Below, in pieces: positions 7,741 through 14,684 of a DNA stretch of 23,939 nt (position 1 is its first letter; each line of letters begins with the position of its first letter). The stretch comes from a virus. Below the pieces are notes generated by a model. That model made no database searches. It had not been told where the DNA came from and saw only the letters and a program-made list of their open reading frames with translations. The stretch spans positions 1 to 23,939 of the IMG/VR virus record IMGVR_UViG_3300009082_000061. The stretch is one strand, 5' to 3'. The position numbers and the translations under genes are program-made.

Positions 7741-9435
7741 TTATCCCCTCAGCTCTTCCATAGATGTGGCAAGAACTATTTCTGTTATGTCCCTCGATGA
7801 CGTGGAAACCAAAACCTCGGCCTCATCGTACTTCATCCCTCCGGGGAGCCTGAAAGCGTTGTGCCCCGTGACGGTCCGGGTGTAGAATGTTTCCATAACC
7901 GGGCCTGCTGTCGCCTTCAACGGCTTCACATAAAGCGTGAATGTGGCAGAATCAAAATAGCCACGAACGGCGGCAAACGAAAAGTTCGTCGGCGCGAACC
8001 TGAAGCGTTTGCTTTTGAAAATAGCCGTGAGATTGCTCGCCCCCGCGTCAAATTGCTCAATGCGAAAGGCCCCCGCATCTGTTTTGGTCAGAAGGAAGAC
8101 CCCGTGCTCAGTTGCGCGGCAATCAAGGACCTTATTCGGAAGCTCAAACGGGACATAACTTGCCAGGGACGAGTTGAAATCCAGGATAAACCCCGTCTTC
8201 AGGTTGTAATTGTAAACGAAGTACCGGCCATCGTAATATATCAGCAGCATGTCGCTCGGATTGAGAGCGGCCCATTGCCGGTCCGTGAACAACTTGCTCG
8301 TCCGGGTTAGGTTCACAAGCCCGTCGTCAGCATCTATCCTGATCAGACCGGTTGTCGACACATAAGCGACGAAGCCCTTCCCGCTTGTAACTCCCCTGGC
8401 GTTTAGCCCAGGGTGAAGCTCCCCGACCTTGTACGGGGACGGGCTGCTCGGGTCATAGCAGTCTATCGTCCATGGTTCTCCCTTGGTCACAACCACGAGG
8501 GTCGTGTCGTATCCGGCGAGAGCCACGACATCACGGCCCGTTGCCACCGTGTATGCCGCCGGCCACCCATACGGGATGTACGGCTCGGAAAGAGCCACCT
8601 GGTTACCGGTAAACCCGGCAAGCACCCCGTTTGAAAGCAGAACGAGCCCGTCCATGTCGGCATCCGGCGGCTGGAAATCTTCTGTCGACAGCGCTTGCCC
8701 TAAGCTCCCATCATCGATCAGCTCATATAAGGTACTGCCGTTTCTGTCGGTTACTGTTGTTGAGGCCACGGGGATATGCCCGCCGGTGGTGTCGCTCTCG
8801 ACCCACACGGAAGGGTATAGCAATTGGTATTCGGCCCCTGACGTACCGTTGTTCAGCCTGAACACTCGGTACCCGATGATATTATATGTGGATGAATACC
8901 CGGTCGGGAACGTGACCCCGGTAAGCGTGACGTACTGGCCGTCCATTACCGTCACAATAGCCGTCGGGTCGCTCGGAGGTCCCTGCTCGCCCCATGCCGT
9001 GACGTAGCAGTAAACGTATGAGACCTCCTCCTGAGTAGCGGTACCGATTCCGGCGGGGTCTGTAAAGAAATTGATCGTAAACGGGACGGTCGGCTTCGGT
9101 ACGCCCATGGCATACGACGTCCCCCCGGCGTATCCGGCCTTAGTTGCTTTCCTCGGGGTGCCGGTGCCGGTGAAAAAAAACCTGTTTGCATCGTTGAATA
9201 CGGGCGCATCGCACAGGTGGACCACGTCGCTAAACGCAAACCATGTTTCATCAACCTTGTGAATCGTCTTAAGGCCGCTGCCGGATGGCGTTTGGACAAA
9301 AAGCGGCGCCCTCAACGGGACAATGCCGCCGGACTCAAACCGGCAATTTTCCGCTTCCTGGGCCTGCCCGTTTTCGAGCAGGTGCGGCTCAAGCGCGGGC
9401 ATCTGGCCGGTCATGGCGTTGATGGAGATTTTCAT
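7741..9435 (-). CDS. Tail nozzle/hub-like structural protein (P22 gp10 or T7 gp12-type role)
   Basis: A 564-residue, almost all-beta protein without signal peptide or enzyme motif. Residues 1-50 look like a conserved N-terminal arm (MTGQMPALEPHLLENGQAQE). From about residue 130 there are repeated strand pairs, and residues 280-480 contain repeated blade-like patterns with DG/NG turns (for example DMDGLVLLSNGVLAGF, YYDGRYFVYN), consistent with a beta-propeller. Podoviral nozzle proteins (P22 gp10, 472 residues; T7 gp12, about 790) have propeller-type folds and sit downstream of the portal-binding adaptors. The gene lies between the lectin-like protein and the fibre, fitting a tail hub that carries receptor-binding proteins. 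The start at 9435 has only a weak SD and is one base beyond the upstream stop. The specific family is not certain. Confidence 0.65.
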   Translation of the reverse strand: MKISINAMTGQMPALEPHLLENGQAQEAENCRFESGGIVPLRAPLFVQTPSGSGLKTIHKVDETWFAFSDVVHLCDAPVFNDANRFFFTGTGTPRKATKAGYAGGTSYAMGVPKPTVPFTINFFTDPAGIGTATQEEVSYVYCYVTAWGEQGPPSDPTAIVTVMDGQYVTLTGVTFPTGYSSTYNIIGYRVFRLNNGTSGAEYQLLYPSVWVESDTTGGHIPVASTTVTDRNGSTLYELIDDGSLGQALSTEDFQPPDADMDGLVLLSNGVLAGFTGNQVALSEPYIPYGWPAAYTVATGRDVVALAGYDTTLVVVTKGEPWTIDCYDPSSPSPYKVGELHPGLNARGVTSGKGFVAYVSTTGLIRIDADDGLVNLTRTSKLFTDRQWAALNPSDMLLIYYDGRYFVYNYNLKTGFILDFNSSLASYVPFELPNKVLDCRATEHGVFLLTKTDAGAFRIEQFDAGASNLTAIFKSKRFRFAPTNFSFAAVRGYFDSATFTLYVKPLKATAGPVMETFYTRTVTGHNAFRLPGGMKYDEAEVLVSTSSRDITEIVLATSMEELRG

Positions 9436-9436
9436 A

Positions 9437-9751
9437 TCAGTCCGCTTCGACGATTGTGACGAACGCCGTGCTGGTCAGAGTGCATTCGGAATAGTCGATG
9501 TAGAGGTGCATTTTTTTTCCACCAGCATAATTCCAAATCATCACGCTGCCGTCCGACGATTCAAGGGGGATTTTCGCACCCGTCATAGAGCCCACGCGGA
9601 TGTATAGCTTGTCCCCTGCGGCCCCCGGCCTGAAGATAATCTGAGAGACCTTGAGCTTATTCCCCTGAAGATCGGTCGATGCAAAATCCGAGGTATCCGA
9701 GAATGTGATCGTGAACGAGCCGTCAATTTTTTCTGTCACCGTCTGAGCCAT
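9437..9751 (-). CDS. Small beta-rich virion-associated protein of unknown function
   Basis: A 104-residue protein with a strong SD (AAAGGAGGGG) before ATG 9751. Alternating strand-like segments (FTITFSDTSDF, LKVSQIIFRPG, KLYIRVGSMTG, SVMIWNYAGGKKMHLYIDYSE) suggest a compact beta sandwich. There is no signal peptide or membrane segment. It lies between the lectin-like variable protein and the nozzle-like protein in one transcription unit, so a small structural or connector role in the tail is likely. The family was not recognised. It has no similarity by eye to a DGR accessory protein (Avd), which is helical. Confidence 0.6.
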   Translation of the reverse strand: MAQTVTEKIDGSFTITFSDTSDFASTDLQGNKLKVSQIIFRPGAAGDKLYIRVGSMTGAKIPLESSDGSVMIWNYAGGKKMHLYIDYSECTLTSTAFVTIVEAD

Positions 9752-9799
9752 AACCCCTCCTTTATAAAAACATTACCGTTTAATTAACTATCTTCAAAA

Positions 9800-11059
9800 T
9801 CAAGCAACCACCCGCCCGCCGATCTCCGCATTTTGAGTCGACGCCGCGTTAGCCGCATGCCGATCCATGCCCCCCGCATACGCGCCATAACGCAGACCGC
9901 CCCCCGACCGAAGCGCCCGCCAACCGGCCGAGGAACTGGCATAAAAATAGTCGGTGACATATGTGGTGCTACTACCACCGCTCACGCTGTTCGGGAGGAA
10001 ACAACCATCATGGAGATTCCGCTGATAACCGGATGACAGTGGCAAATCTATCCCCATATCCGTGTAATTGGTCGCCGTGCCATCAGCCCAATTTGCCGGA
10101 GTGTTGCAGAGATAAACGCTGGCCTCAGTCAGGGGAGAGCCTACATACTGGAGATTGATTCCATCGACCCATTTCCACAGATGGCCATAGAAATTTTCTA
10201 TCCCCCTAAAACTATTGGCGATGTAATACCCCGTCATATCGTCGGTACACCGCAGTGCAGATGGGGCATTCTCCCAGAGTGCCGATCCGGAGGCATTCCC
10301 CAGGGATGCCGTGATGCCGGTTTTGCATCGTTTGGTGAGCGCCCAAGCGCTGGCCCCAGTGTACCCCGGAATAGCTGCCTGGCTGTTCCATGTCTTGTAC
10401 TCGGTCAGGAACAGCAGGAGCATGGCTTCATCGGCCCAGAACGGGTATTGATGAAACACGCCATCAACTGAATACGCCCTTCGTTCCGTTCTGTGAAAAT
10501 AGGTCAGTGGATAATAACCATAAATTGAATGAATCAAATCTCCGCTTGTCCCTGTTTGATCGCCGGTCCCATCCACATAGGCTCCGGATCGCTTCAGCAC
10601 AGCTTCGAACGCGGAGATATATTTATAGGAAGACGTTACTCCACCTTCCAGGAACCACGGATGAATTGCTGAGGATACAACCGACAAATCTGATTTGGTC
10701 AACGAGAACGGTGACCTGCCGATCAGAAAATACTTGTTGTCTCCATCCGTGCAAATAATGTATCGGAATTGCGGAACCTCAACCATCACCTGCCCGTCAG
10801 CACCGGTCAGAATCGCAGGATCACCGTTGATTTTGTACGCCGAATTGCTCGGATCGCAGTAGTAATTCACACCGCCCACGGTGTGATTTACCAAGCATCG
10901 GCGCATCAAGCCCTGAATCGGAAATGTTGTGTAGTTCCTCGCAACGAACTGCCCTCCAATTACCACCCCTGCTGTCATTACGTCCGTAGCTGAGTTCCAC
11001 CGGACACCATATGGGAGACTTCCACCTCCCCCCATGCGCATAGACATATCCATTCTCAT
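9800..11059 (-). CDS. C-type-lectin-like receptor-binding protein resembling DGR variable proteins
   Basis: A 419-residue protein starting at ATG 11059, ATGA-coupled to the upstream gene and preceded by GGAGG. The C-terminal third has the layout of phage C-lectin variable proteins: FRGIENFYGHLWKWVDGIN (residues 284-302), a Cys-containing stretch, DLPLSSGYQ (339-346), FLPNSVSGGSSTTYVTDYFY (354-373), then GWRALRSGG (379-387) and a terminal block ending IGGRVV (414-418). In DGR targets such as BPP-1 Mtd and its many homologues, this terminal block is the diversified receptor-contact surface. The preceding 270 residues are beta-rich with a Met-rich N-terminus and probably anchor it to the tail. 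No reverse transcriptase, Avd or template repeat is seen in the window, so active diversification is not established. The protein is likely a host-recognition tip. Confidence 0.75.
   Translation of the reverse strand: MRMDMSMRMGGGGSLPYGVRWNSATDVMTAGVVIGGQFVARNYTTFPIQGLMRRCLVNHTVGGVNYYCDPSNSAYKINGDPAILTGADGQVMVEVPQFRYIICTDGDNKYFLIGRSPFSLTKSDLSVVSSAIHPWFLEGGVTSSYKYISAFEAVLKRSGAYVDGTGDQTGTSGDLIHSIYGYYPLTYFHRTERRAYSVDGVFHQYPFWADEAMLLLFLTEYKTWNSQAAIPGYTGASAWALTKRCKTGITASLGNASGSALWENAPSALRCTDDMTGYYIANSFRGIENFYGHLWKWVDGINLQYVGSPLTEASVYLCNTPANWADGTATNYTDMGIDLPLSSGYQRNLHDGCFLPNSVSGGSSTTYVTDYFYASSSAGWRALRSGGGLRYGAYAGGMDRHAANAASTQNAEIGGRVVA
9803..9916 (-). other. Candidate DGR variable region (VR) at the 3' end of the lectin-like gene
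   Basis: Residues 382-419 align by eye with the pattern typical of DGR variable regions, in which AAY-derived codons alternate with fixed Gly, Ala, Ser and Arg codons before I-G-G/A-R. Codons at candidate variable positions end in C or T (CGT, TAT, TAT, GAT, CAT, AAC, ACT, AAT), as expected if they derive from AAC/AAT in a template. A G/C-only run at 9811-9820 close to the stop resembles the GC-rich start of an initiation-of-mutagenic-homing element. No template repeat copy was found by reading the window. Confidence 0.5.
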
Positions 11060-11652
11060 AATGCCTCCAGCGCCTTAGTATCGGTTACAACAACGAAATC
11101 ACGAAAAACAGTGAATGTATTCGCCGTAGTCATTCCAGCATCAAAAGCCCCTGTGCGATAGATTAAGAGCATCGGGTAGAGAAGCGCGGCCTGCTCTTTC
11201 GTGAACTGTGTAGCAATATACGCATGGAGTTCAGCCTCAGTGCATTTAGGATTTTCTTTTATCCACGCGACCGCAACGACCTTCAGCGCTGCTTTCAACT
11301 CGGACAAGCTGATATCCACCCGACTAACGTTACGTTTCTCGATGGGAAAAACCCTTCCCGCGTTGATATCGTATTTCGCTGCCGTTTCCGTAAGCACAGT
11401 TTCCCACGTTTTAGGCTGTGATATGCTGGCCCTATGGTCATTCAGCGCAGCCACCTGAAGGATATCCCAATGTTCGTAAAGGAATAGATCAATGTCCTCT
11501 ATTTGCTGCCCAGTGTCTGGAACGTAATATTCATCGTAATTGTAGAGCGTCTCGCCCTGTTCACCTGTGCTCGTCGTGAGGTTGCACGGATACAGGATAA
11601 CCCCCTGAAGCCGCTTGATTACTGGATATGTGTTGGACTGCGATTTAGCCAT
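11056..11652 (-). CDS. Protein of unknown function upstream of the variable lectin-like protein
   Basis: A 198-residue protein starting at ATG 11652 with AGGAG eight bases upstream. The first third has aromatic-rich strands (GVILYPCNL, LYNYDEYYVPDTG). The remainder is mainly helical with a segment resembling a small helical bundle (about 110-165), then a short beta end. No membrane helix, signal peptide or catalytic motif is visible. Its stop overlaps the start of the lectin-like gene (ATGA), so the two are probably translated together. It may be a tail component or an assembly partner for the receptor-binding protein; I do not recognise the family. Confidence 0.6.
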   Translation of the reverse strand: MAKSQSNTYPVIKRLQGVILYPCNLTTSTGEQGETLYNYDEYYVPDTGQQIEDIDLFLYEHWDILQVAALNDHRASISQPKTWETVLTETAAKYDINAGRVFPIEKRNVSRVDISLSELKAALKVVAVAWIKENPKCTEAELHAYIATQFTKEQAALLYPMLLIYRTGAFDAGMTTANTFTVFRDFVVVTDTKALEAL

Positions 11653-11699
11653 TCACCAGCTCCTTAAACCTAAAGAGTCTCATCATTTTTCAAACGAAA

Positions 11700-11951
11700 T
11701 CACGCCGACTTGAACAAAAACTTGCAGGCGATATCAACAGCAAGAGACACCAGCGGCTTAATCTTCGCCCAGGTCTCGGCCTGTCCACCGGTGCTCACTG
11801 CAACCACGCCAGACAAAAGCGTTTCAACCGCCGACATGACGGCCGCTTTCTTCGTTTCGCCGGTCTTTTCACCTTCAACCAGAGATTCGGCGTTCTTGCA
11901 AAGTTCAATGATGTACGGCACAAGCTGAAGAAAAATTGAAAAGTATTTCAT
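11700..11951 (-). CDS. Small holin-like protein
   Basis: An 83-residue protein starting at ATG 11951 with SD AAAGGAT. An N-terminal hydrophobic helix (about 3-17), a charged hinge with EGEKTGETKKAAV (about 26-39), and a C-terminal amphipathic/hydrophobic segment (about 40-80) resemble the small phage holin families with an N-terminal helix and a GxxKKxAV motif (Phage_holin_6 type). It follows a lysozyme and other small membrane proteins, consistent with a lysis role. The C-terminal part is only moderately hydrophobic, so a second membrane span is uncertain. A lysis regulator is an alternative. Confidence 0.5.
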   Translation of the reverse strand: MKYFSIFLQLVPYIIELCKNAESLVEGEKTGETKKAAVMSAVETLLSGVVAVSTGGQAETWAKIKPLVSLAVDIACKFLFKSA

Positions 11952-11975
11952 CGTCGCTATCCTTTCGTAAGTTGT

Positions 11976-12209
11976 TTAATTACCTTGATTATTTTCTTTA
12001 TTGTTTTCAGGCTTATCGAGAACCTGATTCCGTCTTTTTGCGCCTTCTCCTTTAAGCTCGTCGACCAGCTCGACAATTTCATCGTCCACCTGTGTTTTTG
12101 AACGCCTTGCGTAAATTTTGAACACCCCGTAAAGAAACCCAATTATCAGCCAGTGGTAGCCGATAATCTTCATGATGAATGCTGTCGAGTCGAAATATAA
12201 CCAGCCCAT
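11976..12209 (-). CDS. Small single-span membrane protein in the lysis cassette
   Basis: A 77-residue protein with one transmembrane helix (about residues 8-28, including MKIIGYHWLIIGFLYGVFKIY), a positively charged stop-transfer end (RRSK) and an acidic/polar C-terminal tail (about 35-77) rich in Asp, Glu, Lys and Asn. The start at ATG 12209 follows GAGGG. The later Met13 has no SD. The topology of one helix plus a long charged soluble tail would suit a pinholin-type or antiholin protein, or an inner-membrane spanin-like factor, but it is short for an Rz-type spanin. No paired outer-membrane lipoprotein gene was found. Confidence 0.55.
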   Translation of the reverse strand: MGWLYFDSTAFIMKIIGYHWLIIGFLYGVFKIYARRSKTQVDDEIVELVDELKGEGAKRRNQVLDKPENNKENNQGN

Positions 12210-12215
12210 AATCCC

Positions 12216-12653
12216 TCACGGTGCCACATAGATGTTGTCGTAATCTTCATCGCTCGGCTTCTTGCAGAACATGAACCCAAACCTATTCGTGAACCACTCC
12301 CACGCTTTCGCCTTCCCTTCGTCCATGCCATCCTGGATGCACAGCCGCCGGAGAATTTCGTCAACAAGCGGCTTCCATTCCAGATCCAGAAGCCCGAGCC
12401 GGAACAGCCGATAGAGCGCATCATGCACGGCGGTTCCCCTGAGAGAATCACGTGTCGGTTTTGCGCCGGTCGGCCCTCCCCACCAATAGCCCACGGACAG
12501 TTCAAGCAGCCCCTTCGTGGACAGCCGAATGAACTCCGTTTCGATGTCTTTTTCCGGAAAAATCTGAACGACAAAGACAGCCGGATTCACAAGCTGAAAC
12601 CCGCCGCCGACTTTCCGATATGTGATCCTTGGCGTCCCGAATATGTCTTTCAT
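12216..12653 (-). CDS. DUF1353-type phage protein
   Basis: A 145-residue protein. The best start is ATG 12653, which shares its first base with the upstream stop and has AGGGAG (12659-12664) five bases upstream; an in-frame ATG at 12656 lies too close to the SD. The family signature is visible around residues 47-90: RLSTKGLLELSVGYWWGGPTGAKP followed by TAVHDALYRL with His77 and Asp78. DUF1353 proteins are common in phage lysis regions and unrelated bacteria; the function is unknown and a hydrolase role has been suggested because of the conserved His-Asp. The C-terminal third is helical. Its position between two small membrane proteins supports a lysis-associated role. Confidence 0.65.
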   Translation of the reverse strand: MKDIFGTPRITYRKVGGGFQLVNPAVFVVQIFPEKDIETEFIRLSTKGLLELSVGYWWGGPTGAKPTRDSLRGTAVHDALYRLFRLGLLDLEWKPLVDEILRRLCIQDGMDEGKAKAWEWFTNRFGFMFCKKPSDEDYDNIYVAP

Positions 12654-12985
12654 CATGGCTCCCTGGTAATAATGGTTCTGATCCCCAACCATATCGCCGT
12701 CATTATCCCCCCGGCGAGCACCGTGAACACAGTCACCGCCACCGCACCACCGATCTTTTCGCCGCAGGATCGTATAGAAACCATCATCCCCGCCGCTCTG
12801 CTGAAAATCTCAATCCCCCGGCTCAGGTTCCCGTCTCCGAGGTCCTTCAACCGCCCGAAGAAGTGGCCCATCTCCTGTTGAGTCTCAGCCCCCAGGTCAC
12901 ATAGGCAAACCCCGCTCCGCTGCTGGCGCATGGCGGCACAAATTATTTCCACAATTTCTTTCCGGTCTTCCGCAGATAGCGCCAT
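12653..12985 (-). CDS. Holin-like/lysis membrane protein with C-terminal transmembrane helix
   Basis: A 110-residue protein. The start chosen is ATG 12985 because AAAGGGG (12991-12997) lies five bases upstream. A longer version from 13009 would overlap the lysozyme end and lacks this spacing. The N-terminal two thirds are soluble and helical, with Cys residues at 16, 27, 29 and 74. A single transmembrane helix spans about residues 79-102 (AVAVTVFTVLAGGIMTAIWL), followed by a short basic tail. A single C-terminal helix is the topology of class III holins or tail-anchored regulators. It directly follows the lysozyme and precedes the DUF1353 gene. Confidence 0.55.
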   Translation of the reverse strand: MALSAEDRKEIVEIICAAMRQQRSGVCLCDLGAETQQEMGHFFGRLKDLGDGNLSRGIEIFSRAAGMMVSIRSCGEKIGGAVAVTVFTVLAGGIMTAIWLGIRTIITREP

Positions 12986-12996
12986 CCCAACCCCTT

Positions 12997-13422
12997 TCAG
13001 CCGATCCATTCACCCGTAATATAGGCGGCCATCATCCGATGCGCCCTGTCCTTTACCTGTTTTCTCCACCGGCTATCCAGCCCATGGAACCCTGCCATGA
13101 CGTAATCCTCGGCAACCGTCGACCCGAGGAACTTTTTGAACCCCAAGAACCGAGTGAGCCCCAGGTTGAAAATCATCATCACGACCACCGCCCTTCGGAT
13201 CGGATCGAGCGTGAGCCCCAGGGAATCGTACCCTTTCACCGCTTCGGAGTAGTCCCGATCGAACCACGTCCTGATATGCTCGTCGCTCACCAGATCCCCA
13301 ACGTGAAGCTCCGGGCATCTATGGCCTATGCCTACTGTCTCGTAGCCCTCAGAATCGAGATAGACGCGGTACTTCCTCCCCTCGTCCCTCTCAATCTGAA
13401 CCATGATGGCGGTATCGTTCAT
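12997..13422 (-). CDS. T4-type lysozyme (endolysin, GH24)
   Basis: A 141-residue muramidase. The start is set at ATG 13422, which overlaps the upstream stop (TGATG) and has GAGGG (13430-13434) seven bases upstream. An ATG at 13428 is too near the SD, and longer versions only extend over the preceding gene. The catalytic triad of T4 lysozyme is present: Glu14 in RDEG, Asp23 in YLDSEG and Thr29 in YETVGIGH, closely matching the T4 arrangement of Glu11, Asp20 and Thr26. The C-terminal lobe with NLG and the helical arm is also present. It cleaves peptidoglycan after membrane permeabilisation. No signal-arrest segment is visible, so it needs a holin. Its place between an adaptor gene and tail genes is unusual compared with P22. 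Confidence 0.9.
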   Translation of the reverse strand: MNDTAIMVQIERDEGRKYRVYLDSEGYETVGIGHRCPELHVGDLVSDEHIRTWFDRDYSEAVKGYDSLGLTLDPIRRAVVVMMIFNLGLTRFLGFKKFLGSTVAEDYVMAGFHGLDSRWRKQVKDRAHRMMAAYITGEWIG

Positions 13423-13982
13423 CACCATGCCCTCATCTGGACCCGAGACGATCCGAGGCGCCCGGTTGCGATGTCGATCTTTGCCCTCGTAATCCCGGCC
13501 TTGAATATTTTCCGTTGCCGGTCCGCTTCGGTATGATCCGTCCACGGCTTATTCGGCATATCAAGGCACTCGGCCTTCGCCCCGGCGATAATTTCCCGCT
13601 TGAATCGGTCGTAGATGAAGTCGGGGAAGGATGTGCCATCCACAGGGTCAGGGGTCATGACGGCCCGTATGGTGATATCGAATGCGTCGGCGGGGGTATC
13701 TGCCAGGGTGATTTCGGCATAGTCGGATGAAACTTGGTAGTTCAGGAGGGCATCGTTCTCGTCTTTTACATAAAGGACCGCGACTACAACCATCCCGGAG
13801 TCTGGGGTGATCGGATAGGTGCCGTCTCCCGCCGATGTGGTTATACTGGTTATGTCGGCCTCATAAATCCATGATGCCCGACAAAACTCTACCACGGCGT
13901 CTCTTGCCCGTTCCTCGGCTACAAAATCAGGGATGCCGGTGAGCCCGGGGATAACCTTTATCGCCAAATCGGAAAAATTCAT
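13422..13982 (-). CDS. Head-tail adaptor/connector protein
   Basis: A 186-residue protein starting at ATG 13982 with GAGGGGG upstream. The N-terminal helices (residues 1-40) contain AEERARDAVVEFCRASWIYE, typical of portal-binding adaptor proteins with an initial helical hook. The middle is a beta sandwich (YPITPDSGMVVVAVLYV, TIRAVMTPDPVDGTSFPDFIYDRFKREI). A C-terminal basic helix (about 140-165) completes the pattern. It occurs after the capsid genes and beside another adaptor-like gene, the place of P22 gp4 or T7 gp11. It should join the portal to the tail nozzle. The exact family is not certain. Confidence 0.7.
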   Translation of the reverse strand: MNFSDLAIKVIPGLTGIPDFVAEERARDAVVEFCRASWIYEADITSITTSAGDGTYPITPDSGMVVVAVLYVKDENDALLNYQVSSDYAEITLADTPADAFDITIRAVMTPDPVDGTSFPDFIYDRFKREIIAGAKAECLDMPNKPWTDHTEADRQRKIFKAGITRAKIDIATGRLGSSRVQMRAW

Positions 13983-13998
13983 TGCGCCCCCTCTCCCT

Positions 13999-14673
13999 CT
14001 ACCTGTTGACCTTCGGTGTGTTTTCCTGACCGGCCGCCGCTATCAGTCCGAGGGATTGCGTGAACGCGTTCTGATACGCAGCTGCGAGCGCGGCGTTTGC
14101 GGAATGCTCGGCATCTTTCAGGTAGGCCATATAGAGGACCCAATTCATCAGGGCGTCCACGTAGCAATCATCCAGTGTTATGAAATTGCTCCCGGACCAG
14201 GTCGACACAACCACATCGGCCGGGGACCATGAACCCACTATTTCGATGTACCCTTGCTCGGATGATGGTTGCGGCGGGTAGCAATAGAATTCCCCCGGGT
14301 TTCTGGAATCGAACATCCACAGCTTCATCACAGCGCTTGCCGTTGAGGCCTGCCATCCCGGCAGCTCCTCATCCATGGTGTTCCGGAGTACGAGACGAAT
14401 GGCGTTTCCTCTGGTGGTTCCGCTGGTGCCCATATTGCACACCACGTCGATTAGACCGGCGCATGTTGACGGAACGGTTTGCTTCGGTCCCGCCGCGCAT
14501 TGCATATTCGCCGCGAACATATTGGCCGCCGGCTGGAGCTCAACAATTTTCCGCTGCCCATCGTTCAGATAAACCAAAAGCTCGGCTTGACTCCAACGGA
14601 CAGGGGAAGCGCTCTCGTTAAGGAGCTTTATCACCCTGTCGTTGATGATAGATTGCGCCGTGATTGTGCCCAT
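13999..14673 (-). CDS. Phage adaptor protein (DUF6682-like)
   Basis: A 224-residue protein with GAGGGG before ATG 14673. N-terminal WSQAELLVYLNDGQRKIVE (residues 27-45) is the recognised opening of phage adaptor proteins of the DUF6682 type: a helix contacting the portal. A beta-rich middle has the FYCYPPQPSS strand, and a C-terminal helix pair (about 170-205) is rich in Ala with ALMNWVLYMAYLKDAEHSANAAL. It lies in the connector module, next to a second adaptor, suggesting two successive ring layers below the portal. Confidence 0.75.
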   Translation of the reverse strand: MGTITAQSIINDRVIKLLNESASPVRWSQAELLVYLNDGQRKIVELQPAANMFAANMQCAAGPKQTVPSTCAGLIDVVCNMGTSGTTRGNAIRLVLRNTMDEELPGWQASTASAVMKLWMFDSRNPGEFYCYPPQPSSEQGYIEIVGSWSPADVVVSTWSGSNFITLDDCYVDALMNWVLYMAYLKDAEHSANAALAAAYQNAFTQSLGLIAAAGQENTPKVNR

Positions 14674-14684
14674 GTGCCCCTCGC

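Noticed and set aside
1-9799. DGR reverse transcriptase, Avd or template repeat downstream of the variable-type gene
   Set aside because: All genes in this part read as structural, exported or ejection proteins. No RT motif (YxDD-type) or adenine-rich near-copy of 9803-9916 was found by reading.
11976-12209. Rz-type inner-membrane spanin
   Set aside because: It has one membrane helix and a charged tail, but is too short and lacks a long periplasmic coiled coil; no overlapping Rz1-type lipoprotein frame was found.
12170-12574. Alternative minus-strand frame overlapping the DUF1353 gene
   Set aside because: The DUF1353 signature is in the other frame; this one is Arg/Ser/Cys-rich without a domain.
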